This document shows positions 54,636 through 63,230 of a stretch of DNA of 64,000 nt, in pieces. Below the pieces are notes generated by a model, which did not search any database, had not been told where the DNA came from, and saw only the letters and a program-made list of their open reading frames with translations. Position numbers and translations under genes: made by a program. This stretch comes from Micromonospora coriariae (GTDB lineage Bacteria > Actinomycetota > Actinomycetes > Mycobacteriales > Micromonosporaceae), in contig NZ_LT607412.1 in the NCBI RefSeq assembly GCF_900091455.1, positions 62,001-126,000 of the forward strand, read 5' to 3'. The number at the start of each line of letters is the position of its first letter. Position 1 is the stretch's first letter.

Positions 54636-54791
54636 TCAACCAGTGATCTTGAGTCGAACTTGCCGCAGGTGAGGTGCTGGGGCGGATCGAGGTCGGCTGC
54701 CTGACCCGGGACAGCGATGCGCAAACCAGCCGGAGGCCCGATCTTGTGTCACCGTTCGCAGTGGACGTTCTCGCGTACCCGCTCAGATCGG

Positions 54792-55373
54792 TCAACGACG
54801 CACCCGATAGCGCAGGTGAAGCACCCGGTTGCCTTGAATCACCACGTCAGGATCCTCCAACAGGTGCTGCGCGTGGACCGACCCGAAGTAGCGCTTGCCG
54901 GACCCGAACACCACGGGTACGACGTCCATGCGCACCTCGTCGACCAGGCCCGCCGCAAGCACCTGGCCACCGACGTCGCCAGCGGCGACCTCGACCATGC
55001 GGTCACCCGCAAGCTCCTGCGCCTTGGCCACGGCTGCCTCGACGCCGTCGACGAAGTGAAACGGCGCCTCGGGGTCCCAGCCCTCGGGCTTCGGCCGGTG
55101 CGTCACGACGACCACGTGGTCGATCCCGCCCGGAGGCTTCCCGTCCCAGCCGTCCGTCATGTCGAAGACGTGGCGGCCGGCGATTGTCGCCCCGATCTGG
55201 TCCCAGTACGGCCGGGTGTAGTCGTAGGACGTCTGCGACACCTTCAATACGCCGCTCTCGTCCAACGGGACGTCACCGCTGGTCAACCAGTCGAACAGCG
55301 GTCCGGGCTGGTCGTTCTCGTCCGCGATGAAGCCGTCTACCGACACCGAGCTGTACATGACCACCTTGCCCAC
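54792..55373 (-). CDS. Dihydrofolate-reductase/RibD-C family protein
   Basis: 193 residues, GTG 55373 with GAGGAG upstream. The pattern VVMYSSVSVDGFIADENDQP, ATIAGRHVFDMTDGW, HVVVVTHRP, then VAAGDVGGQVLAAGLVDE and IPVVFGSGKRYF-like VVPVVFGSGKRYF, fits the stand-alone RibD C-terminal domain family. Members are NADPH-dependent reductases; the substrate is usually unknown. An AraC regulator gene lies upstream on the same strand, 64 bp away. Confidence 0.92.
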   Translation of the reverse strand: MGKVVMYSSVSVDGFIADENDQPGPLFDWLTSGDVPLDESGVLKVSQTSYDYTRPYWDQIGATIAGRHVFDMTDGWDGKPPGGIDHVVVVTHRPKPEGWDPEAPFHFVDGVEAAVAKAQELAGDRMVEVAAGDVGGQVLAAGLVDEVRMDVVPVVFGSGKRYFGSVHAQHLLEDPDVVIQGNRVLHLRYRVRR

Positions 55374-55437
55374 GGGCTCTCCTCTGCTTGGGGTGCCCCC
55401 AAATTAGCGTGCCGTGAGCTGCCGCTCTTGTAAGAAA

Positions 55438-56283
55438 TCAATCGGCCGGCAGCGGCCAGCCGTCCAGTACGTGGCCGGGATGTTCGCGCAGGAACCGCCG
55501 CCGGACTTCGACATATCGTGTCGGCGTGAGCCCGGTGAACGCCCGGAACTCGTGGCCGAAGTGGGCCTGATCGAAGTAGCCTGCGCCACCGGCGAGGTCG
55601 CCCCAGTCGATCTGTTCGGCGGGGTTGATCGAGAGCACGGTGGCGGCGAAGCGGTAGGTGCGGGCCAGCCGCTTCGGCGTGACGCCGATGAGCTCCTTGA
55701 ACCGCTGTGCCAGATGACTGCTGCTGACACCGGCTGCCACGCTCAGGTCGCCGATCGCCACCGCCCCGCTGGTCGCCGCGATGACGCTGCTCGTATGGCT
55801 GACCAGCCCCAGGCCGGCGGTCTCGCACAGCCGTCGCATCAGCTCCTCCTCGAGCAGCGTCAGCATCTCGTGCGGTCGGTCCGCCGTCGCCAGCCGGTCT
55901 CGCAGCTCAGCAATGGCGGGCCGGCCCCAAACCTGCTCTACCGTCACCGGCCGGTCACACAGCTCGGTCGCGGGCATCGGCAGGAACGGCGCCAGGCCCC
56001 ACGGCTTGAAGTGCACGCCGACGGACCGGGTCTCCGGCGGATAGCCGAACTCGAAGGCGCGGGTGGGCGTGGTGACCACGCAGCCGTCGGCGTACTCGAC
56101 AGTCTCGATGCCGGTGCCGAGGCGGATGAGGAACGGCGAACCGAGGTTGACGATGAGCAGCGCCGCCGGACTTGCCGGCAGCGTCAGCCGGGCGTACGGC
56201 GGCACACCCTCCAGGTAGTAAAGGTCGTCGATCAGCCCGTCCAGCGGCGGTCGCGGCACTCTGGACACGTACTCCACGCCCAC
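55438..56283 (-). CDS. AraC-family transcriptional regulator
   Basis: 281 residues from GTG 56283; the frame upstream of it lacks codon bias. The N-terminal part (about 1-130) is a DUF6597-type cupin-like sensor (YYLEGVPPYARLTLPASP). The C-terminal AraC double HTH reads IGDLSVAAGVSSSHLAQRFK, ELIGVTPKRLARTYRF, GDLAGGAGYFDQAHFGHEFR, AFTGLTPTRY. It precedes the reductase gene and may regulate it. The ligand is unknown. Confidence 0.9.
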   Translation of the reverse strand: MGVEYVSRVPRPPLDGLIDDLYYLEGVPPYARLTLPASPAALLIVNLGSPFLIRLGTGIETVEYADGCVVTTPTRAFEFGYPPETRSVGVHFKPWGLAPFLPMPATELCDRPVTVEQVWGRPAIAELRDRLATADRPHEMLTLLEEELMRRLCETAGLGLVSHTSSVIAATSGAVAIGDLSVAAGVSSSHLAQRFKELIGVTPKRLARTYRFAATVLSINPAEQIDWGDLAGGAGYFDQAHFGHEFRAFTGLTPTRYVEVRRRFLREHPGHVLDGWPLPAD

Positions 56284-56578
56284 AGTATCGCCGACGCCCC
56301 GCCGGCATCGAGCCGGCGCCGATCCCGGACGAGCGCCCGACCGCGGACATTTGCGTGGAATACGCGTGCCGCGTGAGCGATGGAGGATTCCCGGCCCTCC
56401 CGTGTCGGCCCCGCATTGAGGCGCTACACCATCCTCTGCTGCGTTACGGTGCCCTGCTACGCGGCCGCGGGCTGTTCGCCGCCAAAGTCGACCTCGTCCA
56501 GCGCGGCGTCGTACACGTTCGGCGGGATGTGGAGTTCGTCGGTTGGCATTGTGAAGAGCCACTACGACAGGGCAGGAC
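56284..56578. other. Intergenic with a 30-codon frame
   Basis: No full gene is supported. A minus-strand frame, 56457-56549, encodes 30 residues (MPTDELHIPPNVYDAALDEV, DFGGEQPAAA) with marked codon bias but no clear SD. It may be a gene scrap or a small peptide gene. Confidence 0.35.
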
Positions 56579-57253
56579 ATGGACCAAGGCACCCGCGACG
56601 AATTGCTCGGCCGCCTGGCTGAGGCAGTCGGGTCCGTCACAGTCGCACACCCGACGCGGGTTGCCATCGACGGACCGCCAGCCGCCGGCAAGACCACCCT
56701 CGCCGACGAACTGGCCGTCGCCTTGCGCGAACAGGGCCGCGACGTCATCCGCGCGACGATCGACGATTTCCTCTTCCCACGGTCGCAGCGCTATCCGCGC
56801 GGCGAGTACTCGGCCGAAGGCTGCTACTACGACACCCACGACTACCAGGCGCTGAACCGGGTTCTGCTCGATCCACTCGGCCCAGGCGGAGATCGACGCT
56901 TCAAACAGGCGGTCTACGACCACACTGCGGACAGTGTCCTGTCCCCGCCGGTCACGACTGCCCCCGCCGACGCCGTGCTGGTCTTCGACGGCGTCTTCCT
57001 CATGCGTCCGGAACTGATTGATCGGTGGGATCTGCGCATCTTCGTGTCGACCGCGCTCGAAAAGACAGTGGATCGTGCCGTGATCCGAGAGCGCCAGGTG
57101 TCATCTCGGGCCGACGTCGAACGGCGCTGGCGCGAGCGTTACATCCCCTCCCAACAGCTCTACTTCGCTACGGTCCGCCCGGCCCATCACGTCGACATCA
57201 TCGTGCACAACGACGAGCCCCAGCAGCCGGCCTGGGAGATCCAAACACACTGA
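56579..57253 (+). CDS. Uridine-kinase-like P-loop NTPase
   Basis: 224 residues. Walker A is AIDGPPAAGKTTLADELA; the lid and acceptor region has ATIDDFLFPRSQRYPRGEYS, YYDTHDYQALNRVLL, then a Walker B-like VLVFDGVFLMRPEL and basic REE-type RERQV. This fits the uridine kinase/phosphoribulokinase-like group found in actinomycetes. It phosphorylates a nucleoside or related small molecule; the substrate is not certain. Single gene, not in an operon. Confidence 0.88.
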   Translation: MDQGTRDELLGRLAEAVGSVTVAHPTRVAIDGPPAAGKTTLADELAVALREQGRDVIRATIDDFLFPRSQRYPRGEYSAEGCYYDTHDYQALNRVLLDPLGPGGDRRFKQAVYDHTADSVLSPPVTTAPADAVLVFDGVFLMRPELIDRWDLRIFVSTALEKTVDRAVIRERQVSSRADVERRWRERYIPSQQLYFATVRPAHHVDIIVHNDEPQQPAWEIQTH

Positions 57254-57609
57254 CCGACCCCAATTCGGCTACGCAAGGGTGAAGTCCTCGGTCTCACCGA
57301 GGAGCACATCACCTGGGACGGCCGGCAGAGACCGCGCGCCACCGACGGCGGAAGGTTCTGCGAGCACTGCCGCGACAACCACGACATCAGCCTCGTCATC
57401 GACAAGCTGCTCAAGCGGTACGCCGTAGCGGCCTTCCTGTTGGCCGCCGGCATCCGCGCCGAAGGATTTCGACCCCTTGGTGACGAACTACGCCGCGGCG
57501 CATCGTCTGCTGCTATCGGCTGTCATCCGGTGTCGCCCAGCTCGGCGAAAACCCCGCCTGTTGTCGTCAGATGCCGCCTCAACGTAGCGCCAGCGCTCGC
57601 GCCACTCAA
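57254..57609. other. Intergenic, possible recombinase scrap
   Basis: A plus-strand frame at about 57263-57430 reads LRKGEVLGLTEEHITWDG, weakly like the Arg-box region of tyrosine recombinases, then FCEHCRDNHDISLVI, which does not fit. No start or intact domain is present. Confidence 0.25.
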
Positions 57610-57645
57610 TTTAGGAACGGTCGTTCTTGACTGAGCGTTCCTAAA
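57610..57645. promoter_or_regulatory. TetR operator
   Basis: TTTAGGAACG (57610-57619) and CGTTCCTAAA (57636-57645) form a perfect 10-bp inverted repeat with 16-bp spacing. The left arm overlaps a smaller palindrome GAACG-GT-CGTTC. It lies 17 bp before the tetR start, so autoregulation is likely. Confidence 0.75.
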
Positions 57646-57662
57646 ACAGCTATGGTCCTCCC

Positions 57663-58214
57663 GTGGGCCGACCGAGAGCATTCGACGAGGCCGAGGTGGT
57701 CATGGCGGCGGCGGGACTTTTCGCCGGCCGGGCGTACGACGGCATCTCCGTCGACGACCTTGTTTCAGAACTCGGCGTGCACCGCAACAGTCTGTACAAG
57801 GTCTTCGGCAGCAAGCGAGGGCTGTACCTGGCCGCCCTGCGGTGGCACCTGGAGCATCAGGTCCGGCCACTGCTCGCCAAGGTGAGCGCGGCGCCTGACC
57901 CGGCGCAGGCATTACGCGACACGCTCACAGCCAACGACGCGAACTCCGATCTGGACTTGCTGCTGATGGCGGCGGTCGAACGCGCGCCGGCGGATCCTGA
58001 GGTGGCCGAGGAAATCGCCCGGGCCCTGCGGGATTTCGACGCTGCCGTGGAGCTCGCCCTGGGCGGGGCGGCGATCGGCGATGGCGCGCCAGCAGAGCTG
58101 GCCTACACGCTCGTTGCCACGATCCTCGGCCTGCGCCTGCGGTCCCGGACCAGCGCCGGCAACGGCGGTGCCGGCCCCGTTCTCTTCGACCACCTTCGCC
58201 AACCCCGACCCTAA
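57663..58214 (+). CDS. TetR-family regulator
   Basis: 183 residues from GTG 57663. The HTH is VMAAAGLFAGRAYDGISVDD, LVSELGVHRNSLYKVFGSKR. The C-terminal domain is helical. A perfect inverted repeat sits just upstream. The next gene follows after 9 bp with its own SD, so the two form an operon that the regulator probably represses. Confidence 0.93.
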   Translation: MGRPRAFDEAEVVMAAAGLFAGRAYDGISVDDLVSELGVHRNSLYKVFGSKRGLYLAALRWHLEHQVRPLLAKVSAAPDPAQALRDTLTANDANSDLDLLLMAAVERAPADPEVAEEIARALRDFDAAVELALGGAAIGDGAPAELAYTLVATILGLRLRSRTSAGNGGAGPVLFDHLRQPRP

Positions 58215-58223
58215 GGAACATCC

Positions 58224-58586
58224 ATGGCTCAGGTACGCATCGACGGCGACACTCTGGTCGTCGAGATCGAAGGACTCGACAAGCTGTGGGCGCTCAAAAG
58301 CCGCCTGGAGATCCCGATTGTCAACGTCCGTGGCGCTACCGCCGATCCGGGCGTAATCAAGGAACCGAAGGGCATCCGCTCCCCCGGCGCCCACGTGCCG
58401 GGCGTCATCACCGCCGGCACCTTCCGCATCGACGGCGAACGGATTTTCTGGGACGTCCGCGATGCGGCTAAGGCCATCGTCATCGAGCTGCACGACGAGC
58501 GCTACGCCCGGCTCATCGTCGAAGTCGCCGACCCCCGGGCCACCGTTGCACTCATCGAACACGCCGTCGTCCGCCCGACCACCTGA
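58224..58586 (+). CDS. Conserved hypothetical protein in tetR operon
   Basis: 120 residues, AAGGAAC before ATG. Mostly beta strands: VRIDGDTLVVEIEGLDKLWA, LEIPIVNVRGATADPGV, VPGVITAGTFRIDGERIFWD, LIVEVADPRATVALIEHAV. It resembles a family of small actinobacterial proteins with a PH-like beta fold whose role is not known. Coupled to a TetR regulator, so its expression is probably ligand-induced. Confidence 0.75.
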   Translation: MAQVRIDGDTLVVEIEGLDKLWALKSRLEIPIVNVRGATADPGVIKEPKGIRSPGAHVPGVITAGTFRIDGERIFWDVRDAAKAIVIELHDERYARLIVEVADPRATVALIEHAVVRPTT

Positions 58587-58625
58587 TCCAAGATCGGCCA
58601 ACGTGCACGCACGGTGCCGCTCGGG

Positions 58626-58710
58626 CGAGGACGGGTATCCATCGCTCGACGGACACCGGGCTCGCCAGCGACACCGGCGCCGGCGCGTTTGCGGACGCTA
58701 CGTCGTGGGT
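58626..58710. repeat. Dispersed 85-bp repeat, copy 2
   Basis: Partner of 51353-51436. Its right end runs into the readable start of the broken CDF transporter gene. Confidence 0.65.
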
Positions 58711-59036
58711 CGCCGGCCGCGACCCGGAGGCACGGGAGAAGGCGGCGCTGCGGATCATCGCGATATCGTTCTTCGCTCTCGCCGCGTACGTGACGGTGGA
58801 GTCGGTGCGGGCGCTGGTTGGCGGCGCCGAGGCCGGGCACTCCAGCATGGTTGCGGACTCCAAGCAGACCCTGCTGTGCACCTACCTGTCCGCCGTCCTG
58901 CTCGTAGGCCTGGGACTGAACAGCCTGTTCGGGTTGTCCTGGCCGACCCGATCGCCGCGCTGGTCATCGCTGCGGGGTGGCGGTCAAGGAGTGCCGCGAG
59001 GCGTGGCGTGGTGACACCTGCTGCGCGGTCCCGCTG
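58680..59036 (+). pseudogene. Cation diffusion facilitator transporter remnant
   Basis: One frame reads AGRDPEAREKAALRIIAISF, FALAAYVTVESVRALVGGAE, then VADSKQTLLCTYLSAVLLVG, as in CDF-family heavy-metal/H+ antiporters. About 35 residues between GHSS and VADSKQ are missing. After SLFGLSW the frame shifts (ADPIAALVIAA, then another shift to VKECREAWRGDTCCAVPLT). The N-terminal third is absent. With a deletion and two frameshifts it is dead. Confidence 0.7.
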
Positions 59037-59220
59037 ACCGCTTCCCTCGCTGATACCGCGACGGGTGGGCATGGCGCCGGCGAGGGTGACCGGTGTGGAT
59101 GCCGGCCGGGCTGCTCCTGCTGTTCAACCGACGCAACATGACCGAGCTGGCAGCCCTGTTCGACGGGTTACTCGGCGCCCGTCCGCCGTCGGCACCGCGA
59201 TCGTCGGCCCGCCAAACAGT
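59037..59220. other. Gap with unassigned gene scrap
   Basis: A plus-strand frame reads PAGLLLLFNRRNMTELAALF, DGLLGA near 59100-59170. It looks like part of a lost gene; no family is assigned. Confidence 0.25.
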
Positions 59221-60198
59221 TCACCCCGGCCAGGAGGCAGGGTCGGGCGCTACCATGCGGTCACCGAGCGGGGAACGGCGGTAGAGCACGGACCGGCCGT
59301 CGCGTACCCCGACAAGCAGACCACCGTCGCGCAGCGCGCGCAGGTGCTGGTTGACCGCAGTTGGCGTGACGCCGAGGCGGGACGCGAGTTCGGTGGATGA
59401 CGCCGGCGTCTCCAACGCGACGAGCAGACCGGCCCGGACAACGCCCAGCAGAGCCGCCAACGCGCCGGGCGCGGCCAGCGGCTGCGGCTCCCACAGTGTC
59501 GCCACCCCACGCCCCGCATAGATGATCATCGGCGGTTCGGCTTCGGAGGCCGGCGTCGATGCGTTGAGCGTCCAGAGGCTCGGCACGAGGGTCAGGCCGC
59601 CGTTGGTCGCCCGCGTGTATTGCAGACGGGATCGCAGCCGCACCTCGACGGTCGCGTCGACGAGCCGGACTGCAGGCGAGAGCCCGTTGAACATTGCCGC
59701 AAGTCCGTGTTGGGAGATCTGCCGCGCGCGGAACGTCACATCGCCCTCAAGGAGAGCCCGCATGCGCGGCCAGTGCGGCGCAAAGCAGTGCCGCCAGTAG
59801 CCGGCCAGCGCGTCGATGATCCTGGACAGCACCCGAGGGACGGGACCACGCAACGCGCGGGGCAGCGACCCCGCACTGTGCACGGCCCGCAGGTCGCGGA
59901 CGACCACGGCCGGGTCGATGGCGCCCAGCCTCGCCAGTTCATCATCGAAGTGGGTCAGCGGGGAGGACGGCCGGGGATTGAGGAAGTCAGGCGTCCAAAG
60001 TCTCGAATCAGTCAGGGCCAGCAGTGTCTCGTGGTCCAGCGCGCTTCGCGACTCGTTGACCGAGCGCACCCAACGCAGATGCAGGGGATAGCGACCCGGG
60101 TCTCGCCACGCTCGCAGCGACAGCACCACCTCGTTGAGTGGCGACACCGCGAACCGGACGTCAGCCAAGTCGTTATCGACCAACTCGTAGCGGACCAT
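59221..60198 (-). CDS. ArsR-type winged-helix regulator with DUF5937-like N-terminus
   Basis: 325 residues from ATG 60198 (a TTG at 60207 is less likely). The first 230 residues or so match the DUF5937-type layout (DNDLADVRFAVSPLNEVVLS, LRAW). The C-terminus is an ArsR-like winged helix: LVALETPASSTELASRLGVT, PTAVNQHLRALRDGGLLVGV, RDGRSVLYRRSPLGDRMV. No Cys metal site is obvious. It is divergent from the MFS transporter gene, 57 bp apart, and probably controls it. Confidence 0.88.
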   Translation of the reverse strand: MVRYELVDNDLADVRFAVSPLNEVVLSLRAWRDPGRYPLHLRWVRSVNESRSALDHETLLALTDSRLWTPDFLNPRPSSPLTHFDDELARLGAIDPAVVVRDLRAVHSAGSLPRALRGPVPRVLSRIIDALAGYWRHCFAPHWPRMRALLEGDVTFRARQISQHGLAAMFNGLSPAVRLVDATVEVRLRSRLQYTRATNGGLTLVPSLWTLNASTPASEAEPPMIIYAGRGVATLWEPQPLAAPGALAALLGVVRAGLLVALETPASSTELASRLGVTPTAVNQHLRALRDGGLLVGVRDGRSVLYRRSPLGDRMVAPDPASWPG

Positions 60199-60255
60199 GA
60201 AGCACAACGCTACATCATTGGCGGCCAGGGGCCGGACAGTGCGACAACTGCCGCC

Positions 60256-61524
60256 ATGCTTCTCGCAACGGTCCGGCGGCCGTCAATCACGCAGTGGCTT
60301 GCCCCATACCTGAACCCGGTCGACCCGACCGCCCGGGCGCTGACCTGGTCGACGATCGCGTCCTCACTGTCAAAGGGCGTGTTCTTCAGCGTCAGCGTGC
60401 TGTACTTCACGCGCGTCGCCGGCTTCCCCGCCACGACCGTCGGGCTCGGGCTGACCATCGCCGGATGCCTCGGGGTCGGAGCGGCGCTGGGCGCCGGCTA
60501 CCTTGCCCGGGCGATCGGCGCGCGGCAGGTGATGGTTCTGGCCACCGCCGGACAGGGTGTAGCGCTGCTTGCTTACCTGTTGGCCCGGACACCGGCTGCG
60601 TTCGTCGTCGTCGCGAGCGTCGCGGTCTGCGGACAGGCCATGCAGCGCACCGCTCTCACGACGATGATTGCGGAGTCCTTCACCGCGGCAGACCGGCTCG
60701 CCATGCGGGCCCGGCTGCGGGTCGTGATGAATGTCTTCATCGCCCTGGGAACCGCGCTGGCGGCGATCGCCCTGGCCATCGACACGAGATCCGCGTACCA
60801 GGTGGCCATGTTGGCCACCGGCGCGTTGACGCTCGTTGCCGCCTACACGCTCGTCCGGGCACGGCGGCAGCCCCAGGCGACCCACGTAGACACCGATCCG
60901 GCACAACGGAACCAATCCGGTCGGCCAATGCGACGCTCACCGCTGCGAGACCGCACCTATCTGGCGATCACCGCCCTCTACGCCCTCCTGTCAATGCAGT
61001 TCGGACTATTGACGGTCGGGATGCCACTGTGGGTCGGTGGCCATACCCGGACGCCAACGGTGACCGTGGCGGTGCTGCTGGCCGCGAACACCGCCATCGT
61101 GTCGGTCCTGCAGCTCTGGGCGGCACACCGAACAACCGACCTGCATTCCTCCGGCCGCGCGATCGCGCAGGCCGGCGCACTCCTGGCGCTCGCCTGCGCC
61201 CTGTACGCCATCGCCGCTGGGGGCTCACTCGCGATCGCCGTGGCAGTCCTGGTCCTCGCAGCCATCGCGCACAGTCTCGCGGAGATCCTCTCCGAGGCCG
61301 GCAGCTGGACACTCGCCTTCGAACTGGCCGACCCTGCCAACGCCGGCGCCTACCAGGGCGTCAGCCAGACCGGCGCAGCACTCGGCGCCATGCTCGCGCC
61401 CCTGGTCGTCACCGCCGCCATCGAACACGGCGCGGCGGGCTGGGCCATCCTCGCCGCGGTCTTTCTTGCCGCAGCGCTGACGACCCAGGCCCTTATCAGG
61501 GCTCGCGAAGGCCGGATGGCATGA
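60256..61524 (+). CDS. MFS transporter
   Basis: 422 residues from ATG 60256; the frame upstream lies antisense to the regulator and is not coding. About twelve helices, with LTIAGCLGVGAALGAGYLAR and ARAIGARQVMV near the conserved loop 2-3 region and a charged central loop (VRARRQPQATHVDTDPAQRN). It probably exports a drug or metabolite across the cytoplasmic membrane by proton antiport. Divergent ArsR-type regulator upstream, a common efflux arrangement. Confidence 0.92.
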   Translation: MLLATVRRPSITQWLAPYLNPVDPTARALTWSTIASSLSKGVFFSVSVLYFTRVAGFPATTVGLGLTIAGCLGVGAALGAGYLARAIGARQVMVLATAGQGVALLAYLLARTPAAFVVVASVAVCGQAMQRTALTTMIAESFTAADRLAMRARLRVVMNVFIALGTALAAIALAIDTRSAYQVAMLATGALTLVAAYTLVRARRQPQATHVDTDPAQRNQSGRPMRRSPLRDRTYLAITALYALLSMQFGLLTVGMPLWVGGHTRTPTVTVAVLLAANTAIVSVLQLWAAHRTTDLHSSGRAIAQAGALLALACALYAIAAGGSLAIAVAVLVLAAIAHSLAEILSEAGSWTLAFELADPANAGAYQGVSQTGAALGAMLAPLVVTAAIEHGAAGWAILAAVFLAAALTTQALIRAREGRMA

Positions 61525-61753
61525 ATCAGCGCGGCCCAAATTAGTCAAGTCCGGCAGAGCGAGGGCACTGCGAGCGGGACCTCGCAATACAAGCCGGCAA
61601 GCATGCCTGCCGAAGTTGTGGCCCCAGGGTCAAGGTGCACCATGAAGCGACCACCCAAGATCGACATGGTCTCCAGGCCAAGTCCAGTACCTGGCTGCTA
61701 TCGCCATGAGCCAGGGCTCGGCCACCACCCACGTCCCCAACACCTGGCTATTC

Positions 61754-61771
61754 CATCAAGCCTGTTTGATG
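61754..61771. promoter_or_regulatory. ArsR-type operator
   Basis: CATCAA-N6-TTGATG, a perfect 6-bp inverted repeat of the ATCAA/TTGAT type bound by many ArsR/SmtB regulators, 12 bp before the start of the ArsR-ArsC fusion gene. Confidence 0.7.
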
Positions 61772-61783
61772 TATCTTGCTGTC

Positions 61784-62557
61784 ATGGCGTCGTCGAATCA
61801 AGCCGCCCCGGCGTTTGTGCGCTTGGCGGCCCATCCGCTGCGGTGGCGGCTGCTGACCGAGCTCGCCGACAGCGACTACCGGGTCCGGGAGTTGGTGACG
61901 CTGGTAGGTGAGCCGCAGAACCTGGTCTCCTACCATCTGCGCCTGCTGCGTGACAGCGGGCTGGTCACCGCCACACGCAGCAGCTTCGACGGCCGCGACA
62001 GCTATTACCACCTGGATCTGGACCGCTGCGCAGACGCGCTGGCCGAATCCGGCTCCGCACTGCACCCGGCGCTGCATCGAGAGCATGCGCCGCGCATACC
62101 TCTGGTCGACCTGCGGCGCTCCCCCCGCCTCGGCGTGCTGTTCGTGTGCACTGGCAACGGCGCGCGCTCACCGATCGCCGAAGCTCTGCTACGCCACCGC
62201 GCCGGCGGCCAGGTCGAGGTGGCCAGCGCCGGCAGCCGCCCCAAGCCCCGCCTTCATCCCAACGCCGTACGCCTGCTACGCGATGAGTTCGGCATCGACA
62301 TCACCGCCCAGCGCCCCCGACACCTGGACACGGTGACCGGCCGTCGGTTCGACTACGTGATCAGCTTGTGTGACAAGGCCCGCGAGGCCTGCCCTGACTT
62401 TCCGGACCATCCTCGGCGGGTGCACTGGAGCATCTCCGACCCCGCCACGGCCGGCGACACCGACCAGGCCAGCTACCCCGCCTTCCAGCAGACCGCGGCC
62501 GACATCGACACCCGCATCAGACACCTGCTGCCCGTCCTCACCGCCGCCCGCCCTTGA
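61784..62557 (+). CDS. ArsR regulator fused to arsenate-reductase-type phosphatase
   Basis: 257 residues. Residues 1 to about 105 form an ArsR/SmtB winged helix (LAAHPLRWRLLTELADSDYR, EPQNLVSYHLRLLRDSGLV). The rest is a low-molecular-weight phosphatase-like ArsC domain with the CX5R loop VCTGNGARSPIAEALL, GSRPKPRLHPNAV, DYVISLCDKAREACP (an extra Cys pair for the redox cascade) and HWSISDPA with the catalytic Asp. It would sense arsenic and reduce arsenate to arsenite in one chain. It is followed 13 bp later by a VOC gene in the same operon. Confidence 0.9.
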   Translation: MASSNQAAPAFVRLAAHPLRWRLLTELADSDYRVRELVTLVGEPQNLVSYHLRLLRDSGLVTATRSSFDGRDSYYHLDLDRCADALAESGSALHPALHREHAPRIPLVDLRRSPRLGVLFVCTGNGARSPIAEALLRHRAGGQVEVASAGSRPKPRLHPNAVRLLRDEFGIDITAQRPRHLDTVTGRRFDYVISLCDKAREACPDFPDHPRRVHWSISDPATAGDTDQASYPAFQQTAADIDTRIRHLLPVLTAARP

Positions 62558-62570
62558 AGGAGATTCAGCA

Positions 62571-62981
62571 GTGACAGCACACGAGCAGTACGCCAGCGTC
62601 CGCTACCTCGTTGATGACGTCCAGACGGCCGTGGACTTCTACACCATCCACCTCGGCTTCACCCTGAACACCAGCGCCGCGCCCGCCTTCGCAGACGTCG
62701 TGCGCGGCCCGTTGCGGCTGCTGCTGTCCGGCCCAGCCAGTTCGGGCGCCCGCGCCACCCCCGACGACACGACCACCGCCGGACGCAACCGCATCCAACT
62801 GATCACCGACGACCTGGATGCCGAGATCGACCGACTGCACAGCACGGGACTGTCGTTCCGCAGCGACGTAATTGCTGGTCCCGGCGGCCGCCAAATCCTG
62901 CTCACCGACCCCGCCGGCAACCTCGTCGAACTGTTCCAACCCGCCCACCGGCCGGGTGCACCCACACCGGCAGCACTCTGA
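62571..62981 (+). CDS. VOC-family (glyoxalase/ArsI-like) protein
   Basis: 136 residues from GTG 62571 with AAGGAG at 62557-62562, overlapping the upstream stop. The VOC beta-alpha-beta-beta-beta pattern is VRYLVDDVQTAVDFYTIHLG, FADVVRGPLRLLLSGP, then IQLITDDLDAEIDRLHSTGL and ILLTDPAGNLVELFQPA, whose Glu fits a metal ligand. Cotranscription with ArsR-ArsC suggests a role in arsenic handling (C-As lyase or dioxygenase relatives), but resistance to another electrophile is possible. Confidence 0.85.
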   Translation: MTAHEQYASVRYLVDDVQTAVDFYTIHLGFTLNTSAAPAFADVVRGPLRLLLSGPASSGARATPDDTTTAGRNRIQLITDDLDAEIDRLHSTGLSFRSDVIAGPGGRQILLTDPAGNLVELFQPAHRPGAPTPAAL

Positions 62982-63230
62982 CCTGGACACTGCCGCCGGC
63001 GCGGAGTTGGACTTCGCGGTCGAAGAAGTCTCTACAACCCTTGCATCGCATCCGGCCGGGCATGCCCGGCCTGCTCCGCCAACTGCCAACGCGTCTTGAC
63101 CTCAGCACGCGGCCACCGCCAGATCTGAAAGTGTGTCCACAACATACAGACGATCACGCGGTGGCCGCACCTCGTCTACCTGGCCCCCACCAGCCACATC
63201 CCAAACGGTGGCAGCCGTAATAGGCGGTAC
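62982..63230. other. Intergenic, nothing recognised
   Basis: No supported gene or hairpin between the convergent VOC and CoA-transferase genes. Confidence 0.4.

Noticed and set aside
57263..57430. Tyrosine recombinase Arg-box fragment (LRKGEVLGL)
   Set aside because: Similarity covers only about ten residues and the flanking sequence does not fit; kept as a weak remark only.
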